Shown here one piece after another: positions 15,754 through 23,055 of a stretch of 42,086 nucleotides of DNA. A model generated the notes under the pieces. It was not told where the DNA came from. It saw only the letters and a program-made list of their open reading frames with translations, and did not search any database. Origin of the DNA: a virus. Both the position numbers and the translations under genes were made by a program. The stretch lies in the IMG/VR virus record IMGVR_UViG_3300025674_006158, positions 1 through 42,086 of that record; one strand, written 5' to 3'. The number at the start of each line of letters is the position of its first letter. Within the stretch, counting starts at the first letter, position 1.

Positions 15754-16594
15754 GGTAATGCTTCATCTCTCGATATACGTTTGCGATACCCTCTTCGATA
15801 CTTGTTTTTGGTTTCCACCATTTAGTAATAAAGGGGTCTGCTTGGTTGCGAGCATCTTTCTGAACAGTGTCTTTGGAGTCCGCAGGTACAACCTTAACTT
15901 CTTGACCATCAGCAGCAAATAGATCTTGGATAATGTTTCCAACTTCCAGAATGCTTGTACTGACAAAAGAAGTAATATGAAGAGGGTCAAAAGAGGTGAA
16001 GTCATCGTAATTTTCCATGACTGCCTCAAGAGCCTCACAGCAATCTTCTGCGTAGAGAAACTCTCTTTGTTCTGTACCATCTGTCATCATGTCGATGACA
16101 CCGTTCCTAAATCCCTTTACGATAAAGTCTGTAATGACGTGGGCTTTTTCCATGTCATTCTCAATACCATACACGTTCCAGAACTTAACAATCTTGCCAC
16201 CAAGCGACTCAGTATATAGTTCACCAACTCTCTTCATCACACCGTAAGGAGAGTAACTCATGCTACTCATCTGGGAAGATGCAAACACAAAGGGAGTCTT
16301 GAATTCTTCAAGATACTGAAATGCATTTGCCATCAACCTGGCATTATTATTGATGAAGTTGAAGGTGTGTTGATACTTCTTCAGGTAGTGGGAACCACCA
16401 ACATCAAAGGCAAGGAAGAAACAGAAATCAGTATCCACAAGTGCATCTCGAAGATTCACATTGGGGATACGAGTCATATCCTGCCAATCTGCATTAGCAA
16501 CATCAAACTCAACTACAGTATGTCCTTTTGCTTTCAAATACTGGGTCAGGTAGGCACCCACCTGACCAGCAGATCCTAAAATGGTAATCTTCAT
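15746..16594 (-). CDS. NAD-dependent sugar epimerase/dehydratase (extended SDR)
   Basis: A 282-residue extended short-chain dehydrogenase. The nucleotide-binding motif is GSAGQVGAYL, the catalytic Ser lies in FASSQMSS, and the Tyr and Lys in YGVMKR. KFWNVYGIEND follows. It acts on a nucleotide sugar (epimerase, dehydratase or reductase), but the exact substrate cannot be told. I chose ATG 16594, which overlaps the previous stop as ATGA, rather than a TTG 6 nt upstream. It could complete the nucleotide-sugar pathway begun by the 3,5-epimerase. Confidence 0.85.
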   Translation of the reverse strand: MKITILGSAGQVGAYLTQYLKAKGHTVVEFDVANADWQDMTRIPNVNLRDALVDTDFCFFLAFDVGGSHYLKKYQHTFNFINNNARLMANAFQYLEEFKTPFVFASSQMSSMSYSPYGVMKRVGELYTESLGGKIVKFWNVYGIENDMEKAHVITDFIVKGFRNGVIDMMTDGTEQREFLYAEDCCEALEAVMENYDDFTSFDPLHITSFVSTSILEVGNIIQDLFAADGQEVKVVPADSKDTVQKDARNQADPFITKWWKPKTSIEEGIANVYREMKHYHE

Positions 16595-17187
16595 GCCCAA
16601 TCAATATCGTGCTTAGAACCAAAGTTTACAAGTCCAGTACCACTCATGTGACCAACTGGAGTCACATCAATCTTGGGTTCTTCAATTGCATCCCACATGT
16701 CCTGAACCTCAGGCCAACCAGGACCAATATCATCCAGAAGCATGATACCTTTCCAACCTTTCTCGTTCAAGAATTCCATCATCTCAACTTCTTGAACACC
16801 GTCATGGGGATCAACATCGATCATGATGATAGAAATGTTATCCCAATCAAGAGTTTCATCCTCACGGAAGTCTTGAATCTTGAAAGTGATATTCTCTTTC
16901 TTGATAGCAGAGCTAGCACCCTGTTCAACCAGATCATAACTGATAACTTGGTTCTTATCGTTGTAAGAAAGAGCAAGTGCAGAACCTCCTGTACGGGTTC
17001 CAACGTCAAGGATGGTGGTGTTTTCAAACTGACTGGAGAGCCATGCATAGAGACGATACTCGCTCTGTCCTGCAGTCAACCAGTCGTTAGGATTGATGGA
17101 TTGTTCCTCAAGAGCAGACACATCTAGTGCCCGCACTGCATCCTTATCAATTCGAATAGTCTTTTTAGTCAGTGTAGAATTAGGCAT
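16591..17187 (-). CDS. class I SAM-dependent methyltransferase
   Basis: A 198-residue protein with SAM-binding motif I TILDVGTRTGGSALALS, an acidic motif near VISYDLVEQG, and IIMIDVDPHDG followed by GIMLLDDIGPG. The two Asp-rich strands resemble metal-assisted O-methyltransferases of sugar gene clusters. It is the second gene of the operon and overlaps both neighbours. Methylation of a sugar hydroxyl is likely. The acceptor is unknown. Confidence 0.8.
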   Translation of the reverse strand: MPNSTLTKKTIRIDKDAVRALDVSALEEQSINPNDWLTAGQSEYRLYAWLSSQFENTTILDVGTRTGGSALALSYNDKNQVISYDLVEQGASSAIKKENITFKIQDFREDETLDWDNISIIMIDVDPHDGVQEVEMMEFLNEKGWKGIMLLDDIGPGWPEVQDMWDAIEEPKIDVTPVGHMSGTGLVNFGSKHDIDWA

Positions 17188-18226
17188 TTACAAGTTCCTT
17201 AGATGTAGTTTCAGATTCCTTACGGGATTTAATTTGTTCAGAGATCCAGGCATAAGTGATACGAATGCCTTCCTCTAGAGATTGAGAATAATCCCAACCA
17301 AGTTTCTCACGGATGAGATCGTTATTGGAGTTACGTCCACGGACACCAAGAGGTGCATCTAGTTTGTGTCGTTTCTGAACCACTTTACCAGATACCTTAG
17401 CGGCAGTCTCAACCAGTTGGTTAATCGTTACCATTTCCTCAGAACCAATATTAACTGGTCCCATGAACTCTCCGTCCATCAGTCGTCGAGTCGCTTCAAT
17501 GCATTCATTAATGAACAGGAAGGAACGAGTTTGTAGACCGTCTCCCCACACCTCGATGGATCCACCTGTCTCTGGGAGGTAAGCGACTTTACGGCAGATT
17601 GCAGCTGGAGCTTTCTCCTTTCCACCTTCCCAGGTTCCTTCTGGTCCAAAGATATTATGATACCTAGCAACACGAACAGGGATCCCATAGTTACGATTGT
17701 AAGCAAGGAAGAGACGCTCAGAGAATAGTTTTTCCCATCCATACTCGGAGTCGGGGTTAGCTGGGTATGCGGATTCTTCACGGCAGTCAGGGTTGTCAGG
17801 ATCCAGTTGATTGTGTTCTGGGTACATGCAAGCAGAAGAACTATAGAAGATCTTCGTTGCATTTACATTATTAGTTTCATTATAATCTCTAACGGCATCC
17901 AATACGTTCAAGTTAATGGATGCGGAGTTGTGCATGATATCGGCGGAATGTTCATCTGTGAAGATGTATCCTGCTCCACCCATGTCAGCAGCAAACTGAT
18001 AAATCTCATCAAACGGTTCGGAATCAGGAGAGATGATGAGTTCCTTAACTCTAACAGCATCCCTCAGGTCAGCTTGAACAAAGTCATCTGCTGCAGATAC
18101 ACTGAACTCAGGGTACTTAATATCGACCCCACGAACCCAGTATCCTTCAGAACGAAGACGTTTTACCATGTGACTTCCAATGAACCCACCAGCACCCAGA
18201 ACGAGTGCAGTTTTACTATTTGCCAT
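17180..18226 (-). CDS. GDP-mannose 3,5-epimerase-like protein
   Basis: A 348-residue extended SDR that matches GDP-mannose 3,5-epimerase far beyond general SDR features. It has GAGGFIGSHMVKRL, FAADMGGAGYI, the catalytic Cys in SSSACMYPE and the Tyr/Lys in YGWEK. RYHNIFGPEGTWEGGKEKAP, WGDGLQTRSF and the C-terminal GVRGRNSNNDLIREKLGW complete the pattern. The enzyme makes GDP-L-galactose (and GDP-L-gulose) from GDP-D-mannose, as known from plant ascorbate and polysaccharide synthesis. It is the first gene of the glycan operon, behind a late promoter motif, and would supply the donor for the GT10/GT11 transferases. Confidence 0.9.
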   Translation of the reverse strand: MANSKTALVLGAGGFIGSHMVKRLRSEGYWVRGVDIKYPEFSVSAADDFVQADLRDAVRVKELIISPDSEPFDEIYQFAADMGGAGYIFTDEHSADIMHNSASINLNVLDAVRDYNETNNVNATKIFYSSSACMYPEHNQLDPDNPDCREESAYPANPDSEYGWEKLFSERLFLAYNRNYGIPVRVARYHNIFGPEGTWEGGKEKAPAAICRKVAYLPETGGSIEVWGDGLQTRSFLFINECIEATRRLMDGEFMGPVNIGSEEMVTINQLVETAAKVSGKVVQKRHKLDAPLGVRGRNSNNDLIREKLGWDYSQSLEEGIRITYAWISEQIKSRKESETTSKELVNA

Positions 18227-18250
18227 AGTCTAGTTTTTTGACTGCGTTGA

Positions 18251-18258
18251 TATTTATT
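18251..18258 (-). promoter_or_regulatory. late promoter for the glycan operon
   Basis: AATAAATA on the minus strand within an AT-rich tract, 25 nt before the ATG of the first glycan gene and just after the upstream terminator. It fits the T4-family late promoter. No host-type promoter is evident here. Confidence 0.6.
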
Positions 18259-18263
18259 ATAAT

Positions 18264-18289
18264 AAAAAAAGGGTATTTTGACAATACCC
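18264..18289 (-). terminator. terminator before the glycan operon
   Basis: Perfect 7-bp stem GGGTATT/AATACCC, 5-nt loop and T7 run on the minus strand, 12 nt after the stop of the oxygenase gene at 18302. It isolates the glycan operon from upstream transcription. Confidence 0.88.
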
Positions 18290-18301
18290 ATTCCTTCGTA
18301 T

Positions 18302-18892
18302 CTATAGTGGTTGTTGTAAATTCAATGAATGAACCTGAACCTGTTGTGCAAGTAGGCCAATATCACATTGATACCATCCTGTAGCAATATACTTATCTTG
18401 CATAGGTGGATTTCCCCTATGTAAATGAGTAAATGACCCAGGCCAAATAACTACCTTACCCTTTTCGGGTTTAATTTTAGTACTTTGATATAAAAACTCT
18501 GTCTCTCCACCCTCTTCTACATCATTAAGATAGACCATCCATGCCAGTGTTCGAGTGCTTGTATTCCAATTCAAATCCTCACCATGAAAGACATGATATC
18601 CTTCAGTTGGTGCAGTTTTTTGGAGAAGTACCAAAGAACTGATGTAATTAAAATTGGAAAGATATGGATATTTTTTCGAATAATAAAGAAGACAACCGTT
18701 AACGGGGTCCATTAGATCTGCAGCTTCTCCAGGAGAGAATGCATTCAGACATACTTGTTTGTCATGTACATGTGATGCTTGTCTAGCATTCACATATGAA
18801 GAAGAGTCTATATAATCCACCAACCAGTCACAAAGTTCTGGATTTACAGCCTCTTTGAAGACTCCGATAAAATCGTTATAGATTGGTTCCAT
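18302..18892 (-). CDS. Fe(II)/2OG oxygenase, prolyl-4-hydroxylase-like (second)
   Basis: A 196-residue protein with the P4H pattern. The proximal iron motif is H-G-E in YHVFHGEDL, the strand RTLAWMVYLNDVEEGGETEF follows, then GKVVIWPGSFTHLHRG with the distal His and KYIATGWYQCD. It shares the YLND and KYIATGWY motifs with the protein at 4645-5229, which suggests an old paralogy. It stands alone between a structured leader upstream and a terminator downstream. Substrate unknown. Confidence 0.85.
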   Translation of the reverse strand: MEPIYNDFIGVFKEAVNPELCDWLVDYIDSSSYVNARQASHVHDKQVCLNAFSPGEAADLMDPVNGCLLYYSKKYPYLSNFNYISSLVLLQKTAPTEGYHVFHGEDLNWNTSTRTLAWMVYLNDVEEGGETEFLYQSTKIKPEKGKVVIWPGSFTHLHRGNPPMQDKYIATGWYQCDIGLLAQQVQVHSLNLQQPL

Positions 18893-18996
18893 GTTTTCTG
18901 TAGGTTTGCAGGCTCGCCACCAATTCTTTGACTGGAAATTGGAAACCAGGCGGGGTTACCCCATCCGCACCACTTTGTTTTAGGAACAAAGAAACC
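18893..18996 (-). other. structured 104-nt leader with three hairpins
   Basis: No reading frame of note. On the minus strand I see CTTTGTT/AACAAAG with a 5-nt loop, GGGG/CCCC around TAA, and CCAAT/ATTGG. They lie between the Cys-rich gene stop and the oxygenase start, without a T-run. This may be a regulatory 5' leader. Confidence 0.35.
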
Positions 18997-19248
18997 TTAC
19001 CAAAAATCCAAAGGACATTTGGATGCGCTGAATCGCACTTTGTTTGAAAGATAACATCCGCAATCTGTACATCTATGTTCTACTTCATCATAAAACTGAC
19101 AGGTAGAACAAATTTGCAACCTAGCATCTTTCACATGATCAGGAACAAGTAAGTCACCAGTACTTACAAACTCTTTGATTATACCAAAAGCTGTTTTTGT
19201 TAGGTTGGCCATCTGCTTAGAAGCGGATGGGTATTGTTGATCTTCCAT
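18997..19248 (-). CDS. small Cys-rich, probably zinc-binding protein (DUF6171-like)
   Basis: An 83-residue protein whose C-terminal half is a zinc-ribbon-like domain: CSTCQFYD...HRCTDCGCYL...SASKCPLDFW, six cysteines. The N-terminal helix includes KTAFGIIKEFVSTGDLLVP. Similar short proteins with this Cys pattern are common in cyanophages and have no known function. The start is uncertain. A GTG at 19281, ATG 19248 and ATG 19212 are all in frame, and none has a clear ribosome site. Confidence 0.65.
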   Translation of the reverse strand: MEDQQYPSASKQMANLTKTAFGIIKEFVSTGDLLVPDHVKDARLQICSTCQFYDEVEHRCTDCGCYLSNKVRFSASKCPLDFW

Positions 19249-19283
19249 AAGATTAAAGGGACACACTCCCGACCAGGGCACAC

Positions 19284-19931
19284 TTAACGTCTGTCCGAGA
19301 CATGTACAAGATTTGTTCCATTCCCAATCTCCCCATAAACAAAGTAATTAAAAGCAATGGAGTACCTAGGTTCATCAGTTTCGGAGGCTGGAACCATGTG
19401 TGTTAGGTGGGAAGGAAACAAGAGTAACATATTAGTATTCACTCTCTTCAAATGAACTAATTCATTTTGAGCGGTTAACTCATCTAAATTAAATTCCCAA
19501 GCATCACTGGTCCAAGTAGGACCCATTCTCTTGAAAACAATTCCTGGCCCAGAATTGGGTGGAATATTTAGATAGTATACACCACTAAAGACACTGTTTG
19601 AATGATGATGTTCATGACAATAGTCATTCAAGTAGTGTCTGTTTGCCCATGAGTTAGTTCTCTTTACCGTAAGTTTTCTTGAAACTCGTAAGAAATCATG
19701 CACAAAAGCGTGCATATGATTATCTATGATAGTTGCAAGATTGGATAATGGATTGTGTGCAAGCACATCAAATACATCCAGATATTGTCCATTAGGATGA
19801 TCATGAATGTCAGTATCCGTAATCCAATCTAAATGTTCAACATAAGATTGGATTCTTGACCGTTCGTCATCAGAGATGTCTAGTTGGTCATGGTAAATTG
19901 GGGTTGGGAATAGTAATTGAACATCAGCCAT
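19284..19931 (-). CDS. TIGR02466-type Fe/2OG oxygenase
   Basis: A 215-residue protein. It begins with LLFPTPIYHDQL, the entry typical of this family, and contains YCHEHHHSNSVFSGVYYLNIP (proximal ligands). MLLLFPSHLTHMVPAS and a final RYSIAFNYFVYG bear the distal His and the Arg that holds 2-oxoglutarate. Cyanophages often carry several such genes, and their substrates are unknown. ATG 19931 is preceded by GGAG. A GTG nine bases upstream is less likely. Confidence 0.85.
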   Translation of the reverse strand: MADVQLLFPTPIYHDQLDISDDERSRIQSYVEHLDWITDTDIHDHPNGQYLDVFDVLAHNPLSNLATIIDNHMHAFVHDFLRVSRKLTVKRTNSWANRHYLNDYCHEHHHSNSVFSGVYYLNIPPNSGPGIVFKRMGPTWTSDAWEFNLDELTAQNELVHLKRVNTNMLLLFPSHLTHMVPASETDEPRYSIAFNYFVYGEIGNGTNLVHVSDRR

Positions 19932-19948
19932 AGGCTCCACCAGGGTTT

Positions 19949-20200
19949 TTAACGACTCTCCATGTCGTAAGACACATCATCTTTGATATAACACGGTACA
20001 CGATCTGGATCTAACCATTTCGTATACTCAAAATCCTCCATAGCAGTGGTAAGTTGCATACCATTATCACAAAGATACATGTCACTGTATCGTTTGGTAT
20101 AAGAATCTGCCTTCTGAATACGATAGTCGGGGAACCCATTGTCTAGGGTTCCAACTTCGACATACCGATAGGGAAAACGTTCAAGAATAATCTTTGTCAA
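19949..20200 (-). CDS. hypothetical protein with TTG start
   Basis: An 83-residue acidic protein with many Tyr and Asp residues and no membrane segment. The likely start is TTG at 20200. AAGGAG lies 8 nt upstream, and the codon overlaps the preceding stop as TTGA. No ATG occurs before residue 41. Function not recognised. It forms a two-gene unit with 20197-20424 under the promoter at 20448-20476. Confidence 0.65.
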   Translation of the reverse strand: MTKIILERFPYRYVEVGTLDNGFPDYRIQKADSYTKRYSDMYLCDNGMQLTTAMEDFEYTKWLDPDRVPCYIKDDVSYDMESR

Positions 20201-20424
20201 GCGAGTACTCCTTCAGTTTGAAGATCAGCTGCAATCAAATCAAGGACGAGTTCATAATCATCGTCAGGATCATTATAAAACTGAACTCCTTGATTGCGGT
20301 AATACTTCACAATCTTTTTGTAAATCTTAGGGTGGCGGAGGTCTAGATCCGTTTCCCGATTCACTGCGGATTGCAGAAGACTCAAATTGGTCTTGAACTT
20401 AGAAACAAACGCCGAGTTAGACAT
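20197..20424 (-). CDS. hypothetical protein
   Basis: A 75-residue, probably helical protein beginning MSNSAFVSKFKTNLSLLQ and ending DLQTEGVLA. It contains HPKIYKKIVKYYRNQGVQFY, which resembles small conserved cyanophage proteins. It is preceded by a strong promoter. Its own 3' end contains the ribosome binding site and start of the next gene. Function unknown. Confidence 0.65.
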   Translation of the reverse strand: MSNSAFVSKFKTNLSLLQSAVNRETDLDLRHPKIYKKIVKYYRNQGVQFYNDPDDDYELVLDLIAADLQTEGVLA

Positions 20425-20447
20425 TGATCGTTGTGTTGAACAGGTTT

Positions 20448-20476
20448 ATTGTACGATGGAATGAGTCGGATGTCAA
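20448..20476 (-). promoter_or_regulatory. host-type promoter overlapping the Phd-like stop codon
   Basis: TTGACA (20471-20476), 17-nt spacer, TACAAT (20448-20453). The TGA stop of the Phd-like gene (20473-20475) lies inside the -35 box. It drives the two small genes at 20197-20424 and 19949-20200. Confidence 0.8.
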
Positions 20477-20691
20477 GATCCTTCTCCAGTCTGATGATAC
20501 ATTTCAAAGTATGTATCATCAAGTTCAGAAACTAGTCCAGAATCAATAGATGCTTTGATGACTCCAGCATTAGGAACCATCATAACATCCTTACCATCTG
20601 GAGTCATGATATGAAATGATTTTCCTTGTTCTACTTGATCGAAGATGTCATCAAAGTTATCTTCAAGGTACTGCAAAGTAATCTTTTCCAT
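20473..20691 (-). CDS. Phd/YefM-like antitoxin-fold protein
   Basis: A 72-residue protein whose N-terminus, MEKITLQYLEDNFDDIFDQV followed by GKSFHIMTPDGKDVMMVP, fits the Phd/YefM pattern: a strand, a helix with the NFDDIFDQVEQG turn, and a beta hairpin ending in MVP. Phd proteins bind DNA and neutralise a partner toxin. No toxin-like gene lies beside it, so it may be a solo regulator or counter a host toxin. The start at 20691 excludes a longer frame that would run into the tRNA-Pro gene. Confidence 0.6.
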   Translation of the reverse strand: MEKITLQYLEDNFDDIFDQVEQGKSFHIMTPDGKDVMMVPNAGVIKASIDSGLVSELDDTYFEMYHQTGEGS

Positions 20692-20708
20692 GAATTTAAA
20701 AAGGAAAA

Positions 20709-20782
20709 TCGGAATGATAGGATTCGAACCTACGGCCACCCGCTCCCAAAGCGGGTGCTCTACCAAACTGAGCTACATTCCG
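20709..20782 (-). tRNA. tRNA-Pro (TGG)
   Basis: A complete cloverleaf: acceptor CGGAATG/CATTCCG, anticodon loop TTTGGGA with TGG, T-arm with GTTCGAATC. CCA is not encoded. It lies 8 nt downstream of a strong promoter carrying an inverted repeat. Confidence 0.96.
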
Positions 20783-20789
20783 AAGAAGA

Positions 20790-20825
20790 CCTAGTAATAA
20801 TACTCGATTACTACTAGGTTGTCAA
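20790..20825 (-). promoter_or_regulatory. tRNA-Pro promoter with embedded inverted repeat
   Basis: TTGACA (20820-20825), 17-nt spacer, TATTAT (20797-20802) on the minus strand. A 12-nt inverted repeat with one mismatch (20790-20801 with 20807-20818, 5-nt centre) covers the -10 box and most of the spacer. It could be an operator or form a hairpin at the transcript start. Confidence 0.78.
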
Positions 20826-21488
20826 TTAACCGATTGGGGCTGAGTTTACTTTTTGATTGGACCAATTCCCAGATCCATCATCGATGGGTTTTGGTGCCGA
20901 GAGATCGATAGTAGAAGACTTCATAGATCCAGCAGCTTGAATTTCATTAACCTTCTTCAAATAAGCGATAACACTTTCGGGAGTGCTTTCGATATATGGA
21001 TCATCTTCAGCATTATGATGAGTGGAAGGATTAGCAGACTCTTCCATGAAGACGTGAGTTACAATAAGATCTTCTACATGAATAGCATATCTCCAAGATC
21101 TTAAACCAAGTCCTTTATTATACTTTTTGACAAGGAATCCTTCTGGTTCTGCAATACCAGAGACTTCATTATGTCTTGCAGTGAAAGCAGCATTACCATC
21201 ACAAAGATACTTTACGTTTTGAACCTTTAGTTGTTTCCACCAAGCCTTCATAACAAAAGGATCGTTGATAGAAAGACAGTATACTTCATCAATACCAAGT
21301 GCCTTGATATCATCATATGCTTCATCAAAGTCAGGAACTTGACTGTTGCTGCAGGTGGGAGTGAATGCACCTGGGATACAGAAAATGATTACATTTTTGC
21401 CCCTAAGAGTATCATGGAGTGCTTCTCTCTTTAGGGTATTCTTACTGTTGAGAGAGAATAACTCAGCATTAGGTAGTTGATAAGCCAT
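20826..21488 (-). CDS. peroxiredoxin, Prx5 type, with C-terminal extension
   Basis: A 220-residue thiol peroxidase. The active site is PGAFTPTCSNSQVP with peroxidatic Cys46. FDEAYDDIKALGIDEVYCLS and SINDPFVMKAW are typical of the Prx5/AhpE-like group. After the core (about 170 residues) comes a tail of roughly 45 residues rich in Ser, Pro and Asn that the shorter phage peroxiredoxin at 40109-40624 lacks. It would detoxify peroxide made by stressed photosystems. The reductant is unknown. Confidence 0.92.
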   Translation of the reverse strand: MAYQLPNAELFSLNSKNTLKREALHDTLRGKNVIIFCIPGAFTPTCSNSQVPDFDEAYDDIKALGIDEVYCLSINDPFVMKAWWKQLKVQNVKYLCDGNAAFTARHNEVSGIAEPEGFLVKKYNKGLGLRSWRYAIHVEDLIVTHVFMEESANPSTHHNAEDDPYIESTPESVIAYLKKVNEIQAAGSMKSSTIDLSAPKPIDDGSGNWSNQKVNSAPIG

Positions 21489-21527
21489 GTTAAATCAATA
21501 GGTCGTAAACGTTAATTATATATGCAC

Positions 21528-21740
21528 TTAAGCACGGGTATTTTGTGGTTGCCTAGACAGTTTTTTGTCGAGAAAACCCTCCATAGTATAACGGAGTTCA
21601 TGGTTTTCTGTCAAGACATAATAACCAGTAAGATCTTTGCCATCATCACACCACCCATAAGATACAATTCTCTCATTCACAAGATCATGTTTCCTGTCTG
21701 TGTTGAGATAGTGGTTGTAAAGCTGGTGCAGGTTGATCAT
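21528..21740 (-). CDS. hypothetical protein
   Basis: A 70-residue protein beginning MINLHQLYNHYLNTDRKHDL, with a WCDDGKDLTGYYVL strand pair. GAGGAA precedes ATG 21740, and the start overlaps the previous stop by 4 nt. Function not recognised. Confidence 0.65.
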   Translation of the reverse strand: MINLHQLYNHYLNTDRKHDLVNERIVSYGWCDDGKDLTGYYVLTENHELRYTMEGFLDKKLSRQPQNTRA

Positions 21741-21982
21741 CGTTCCTCAAAATCAAGTTTACGAACTTTGCGTTTGCGTCGTTCCTCTTGGTATTTTAGG
21801 TCACTTTCTGTCAGGAAACCATGATTTTTTATAATGTTTTTAGATTTGATTAAAACAACTTCATTCAAATCGTTTGCTGTGATCGTACTGTCAGTGACTG
21901 TCATCATGTTTGAACATCCACAGCTTTGCATTCTAGTTCCGCCAACAATTTCTTTGTTGCAACATTTACATCTGGCTATCAT
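21737..21982 (-). CDS. small zinc-ribbon-like protein
   Basis: An 81-residue protein with a probable zinc site at the N-terminus, CKCCNKEI...MQSCGCSN. A middle part (TITANDLNEVVLIKS) and a strongly basic C-terminal helix (YQEERRKRKVRKLDF) that could bind nucleic acid follow. It overlaps the cupin-HD gene by 17 nt and the next gene by 4. It resembles small cyanophage proteins of unknown role. Confidence 0.7.
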   Translation of the reverse strand: MIARCKCCNKEIVGGTRMQSCGCSNMMTVTDSTITANDLNEVVLIKSKNIIKNHGFLTESDLKYQEERRKRKVRKLDFEER

Positions 21983-22865
21983 TGTTTTTACCTTGTATTC
22001 CTAATACAAGTTCAAACTCTTTCAAGATACTTTCGTTGGGAAATTGTTCTTTTATATTACAATACTCCAACCATCTTAAGGTAGTTCTCATAGGTTCGGA
22101 TAAACCTTTGCCATAGAGTATTGTATTTGTCCTGTCTTCCAGAGTACAGAAAGTATGAACTATATTTTCCGATTCGTATCCGATGAAGTATTGAACTTCT
22201 TTTCTAGTCTTTAATAATTTATAAGATTGAAACTCTGTGCCATAAATTGAGTGGAATAGAGCGGCTATTTGTTCAATATCAGATCTACCATACTCCATAA
22301 TTAGATTGGCAACATTAATGGAGTGATCCATAAGACTACCATCCCCATGGGGTACTTTATGCATGTCAAGGTTTTCCATCCACTCAACATACTTTTTAGC
22401 AAGAGCTGGTTGTACCCTCTTATTTTTATTATAAAGAGCTACACTCAGAGTAACTCTCGGACCAGGAGCATGTGGTTCATGATAAGTTTCTACAGGCATG
22501 AATAGAGAGTCGCCTGGGTGCAATACACACGGTTCATCATTAACGAAATACCGCATCTTGCCAATTAATTGGATCAATTCAATATCATAAAAGTCATAAT
22601 GATTATCATGTGACTTAGCATGTCCAGAGAAAGAAACATAAAGATCTATATTATGAAGATCAACTTGATCACGTAGTTTCATTTGATCTACTACATTCAT
22701 AATAGAATCAGGAAGCCAAGACCCCTTTAATATAAAGGTAGGAGTTTTACCAGTAACGCCACTAATAATATCGTAGTCACCAGAAGAAAAATCTCTATTT
22801 ATTTTTTCTATTACATCATCCCAAGTTACTTGAGATACATCGTATGTTTTTTGAGTATATTGCAT
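21966..22865 (-). CDS. JmjC/cupin oxygenase-like domain fused to DUF6817-like HD domain
   Basis: A 299-residue two-domain protein. Residues about 40-145 form a JmjC-type cupin: SHDNHYDFYDIELIQLIGK gives the H89-x-D91 iron ligands, and HPGDSLFMPVETYHEPH gives His129. Residues about 160-299 match an HD-like domain of the DUF6817 kind: HGDGSLMDHSINVANLI and ALFHSIYGT, with His173, His181 and His205. The first domain would hydroxylate and the second may hydrolyse a phosphoester, but neither substrate is known. The start at 22865 lies 16 nt after tRNA-Val. Longer starts would run into the tRNA. Confidence 0.75.
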   Translation of the reverse strand: MQYTQKTYDVSQVTWDDVIEKINRDFSSGDYDIISGVTGKTPTFILKGSWLPDSIMNVVDQMKLRDQVDLHNIDLYVSFSGHAKSHDNHYDFYDIELIQLIGKMRYFVNDEPCVLHPGDSLFMPVETYHEPHAPGPRVTLSVALYNKNKRVQPALAKKYVEWMENLDMHKVPHGDGSLMDHSINVANLIMEYGRSDIEQIAALFHSIYGTEFQSYKLLKTRKEVQYFIGYESENIVHTFCTLEDRTNTILYGKGLSEPMRTTLRWLEYCNIKEQFPNESILKEFELVLGIQGKNNDSQM

Positions 22866-22880
22866 ATCACTCTGTATGCA

Positions 22881-22952
22881 TGGGAGATACAAGGATCGAA
22901 CTTGTGACAATCTCGGTGTAAACGAGGTGCTCTACCGCTGAGCTAATCTCCC
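22881..22952 (-). tRNA. tRNA-Val (TAC)
   Basis: Acceptor GGGAGAT/ATCTCCC, D-arm AGCTCAGCGGTAGAGC, anticodon loop TTTACAC with TAC, and T-arm with GTTCGATCC. No encoded CCA. Confidence 0.96.
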
Positions 22953-22955
22953 AAA

Positions 22956-23028
22956 CTCCTCCACCTGGGCTCGAACCAGGGACATTCTGATTAACAGTCA
23001 GACGCTCTACCGACTGAGCTATAGAGGA
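22956..23028 (-). tRNA. tRNA-Asn (GTT)
   Basis: Acceptor TCCTCTA/TGGAGGA (one T-G pair), D-arm AGCTCAGTCGGTAGAGC, anticodon loop CTGTTAA with GTT, T-arm GGTTCGAGCC. It lies 3 nt before tRNA-Val and is probably cotranscribed. Confidence 0.96.
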
Positions 23029-23040
23029 ATGGGTGTTTCT

Positions 23041-23049
23041 ATTATAACA
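23041..23049 (-). promoter_or_regulatory. extended -10 promoter for tRNA-Asn/Val
   Basis: TGTTATAAT on the minus strand, a perfect -10 with the extended TGn, ending 12 nt before tRNA-Asn. No good -35 is visible. Confidence 0.55.
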
Positions 23050-23055
23050 CAGAAA

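Noticed and set aside
21489-21527. TATAAT-like sequence before the long peroxiredoxin gene.
   Set aside because: No -35 box fits at 16-18 nt, and the tract is simply AT-rich.
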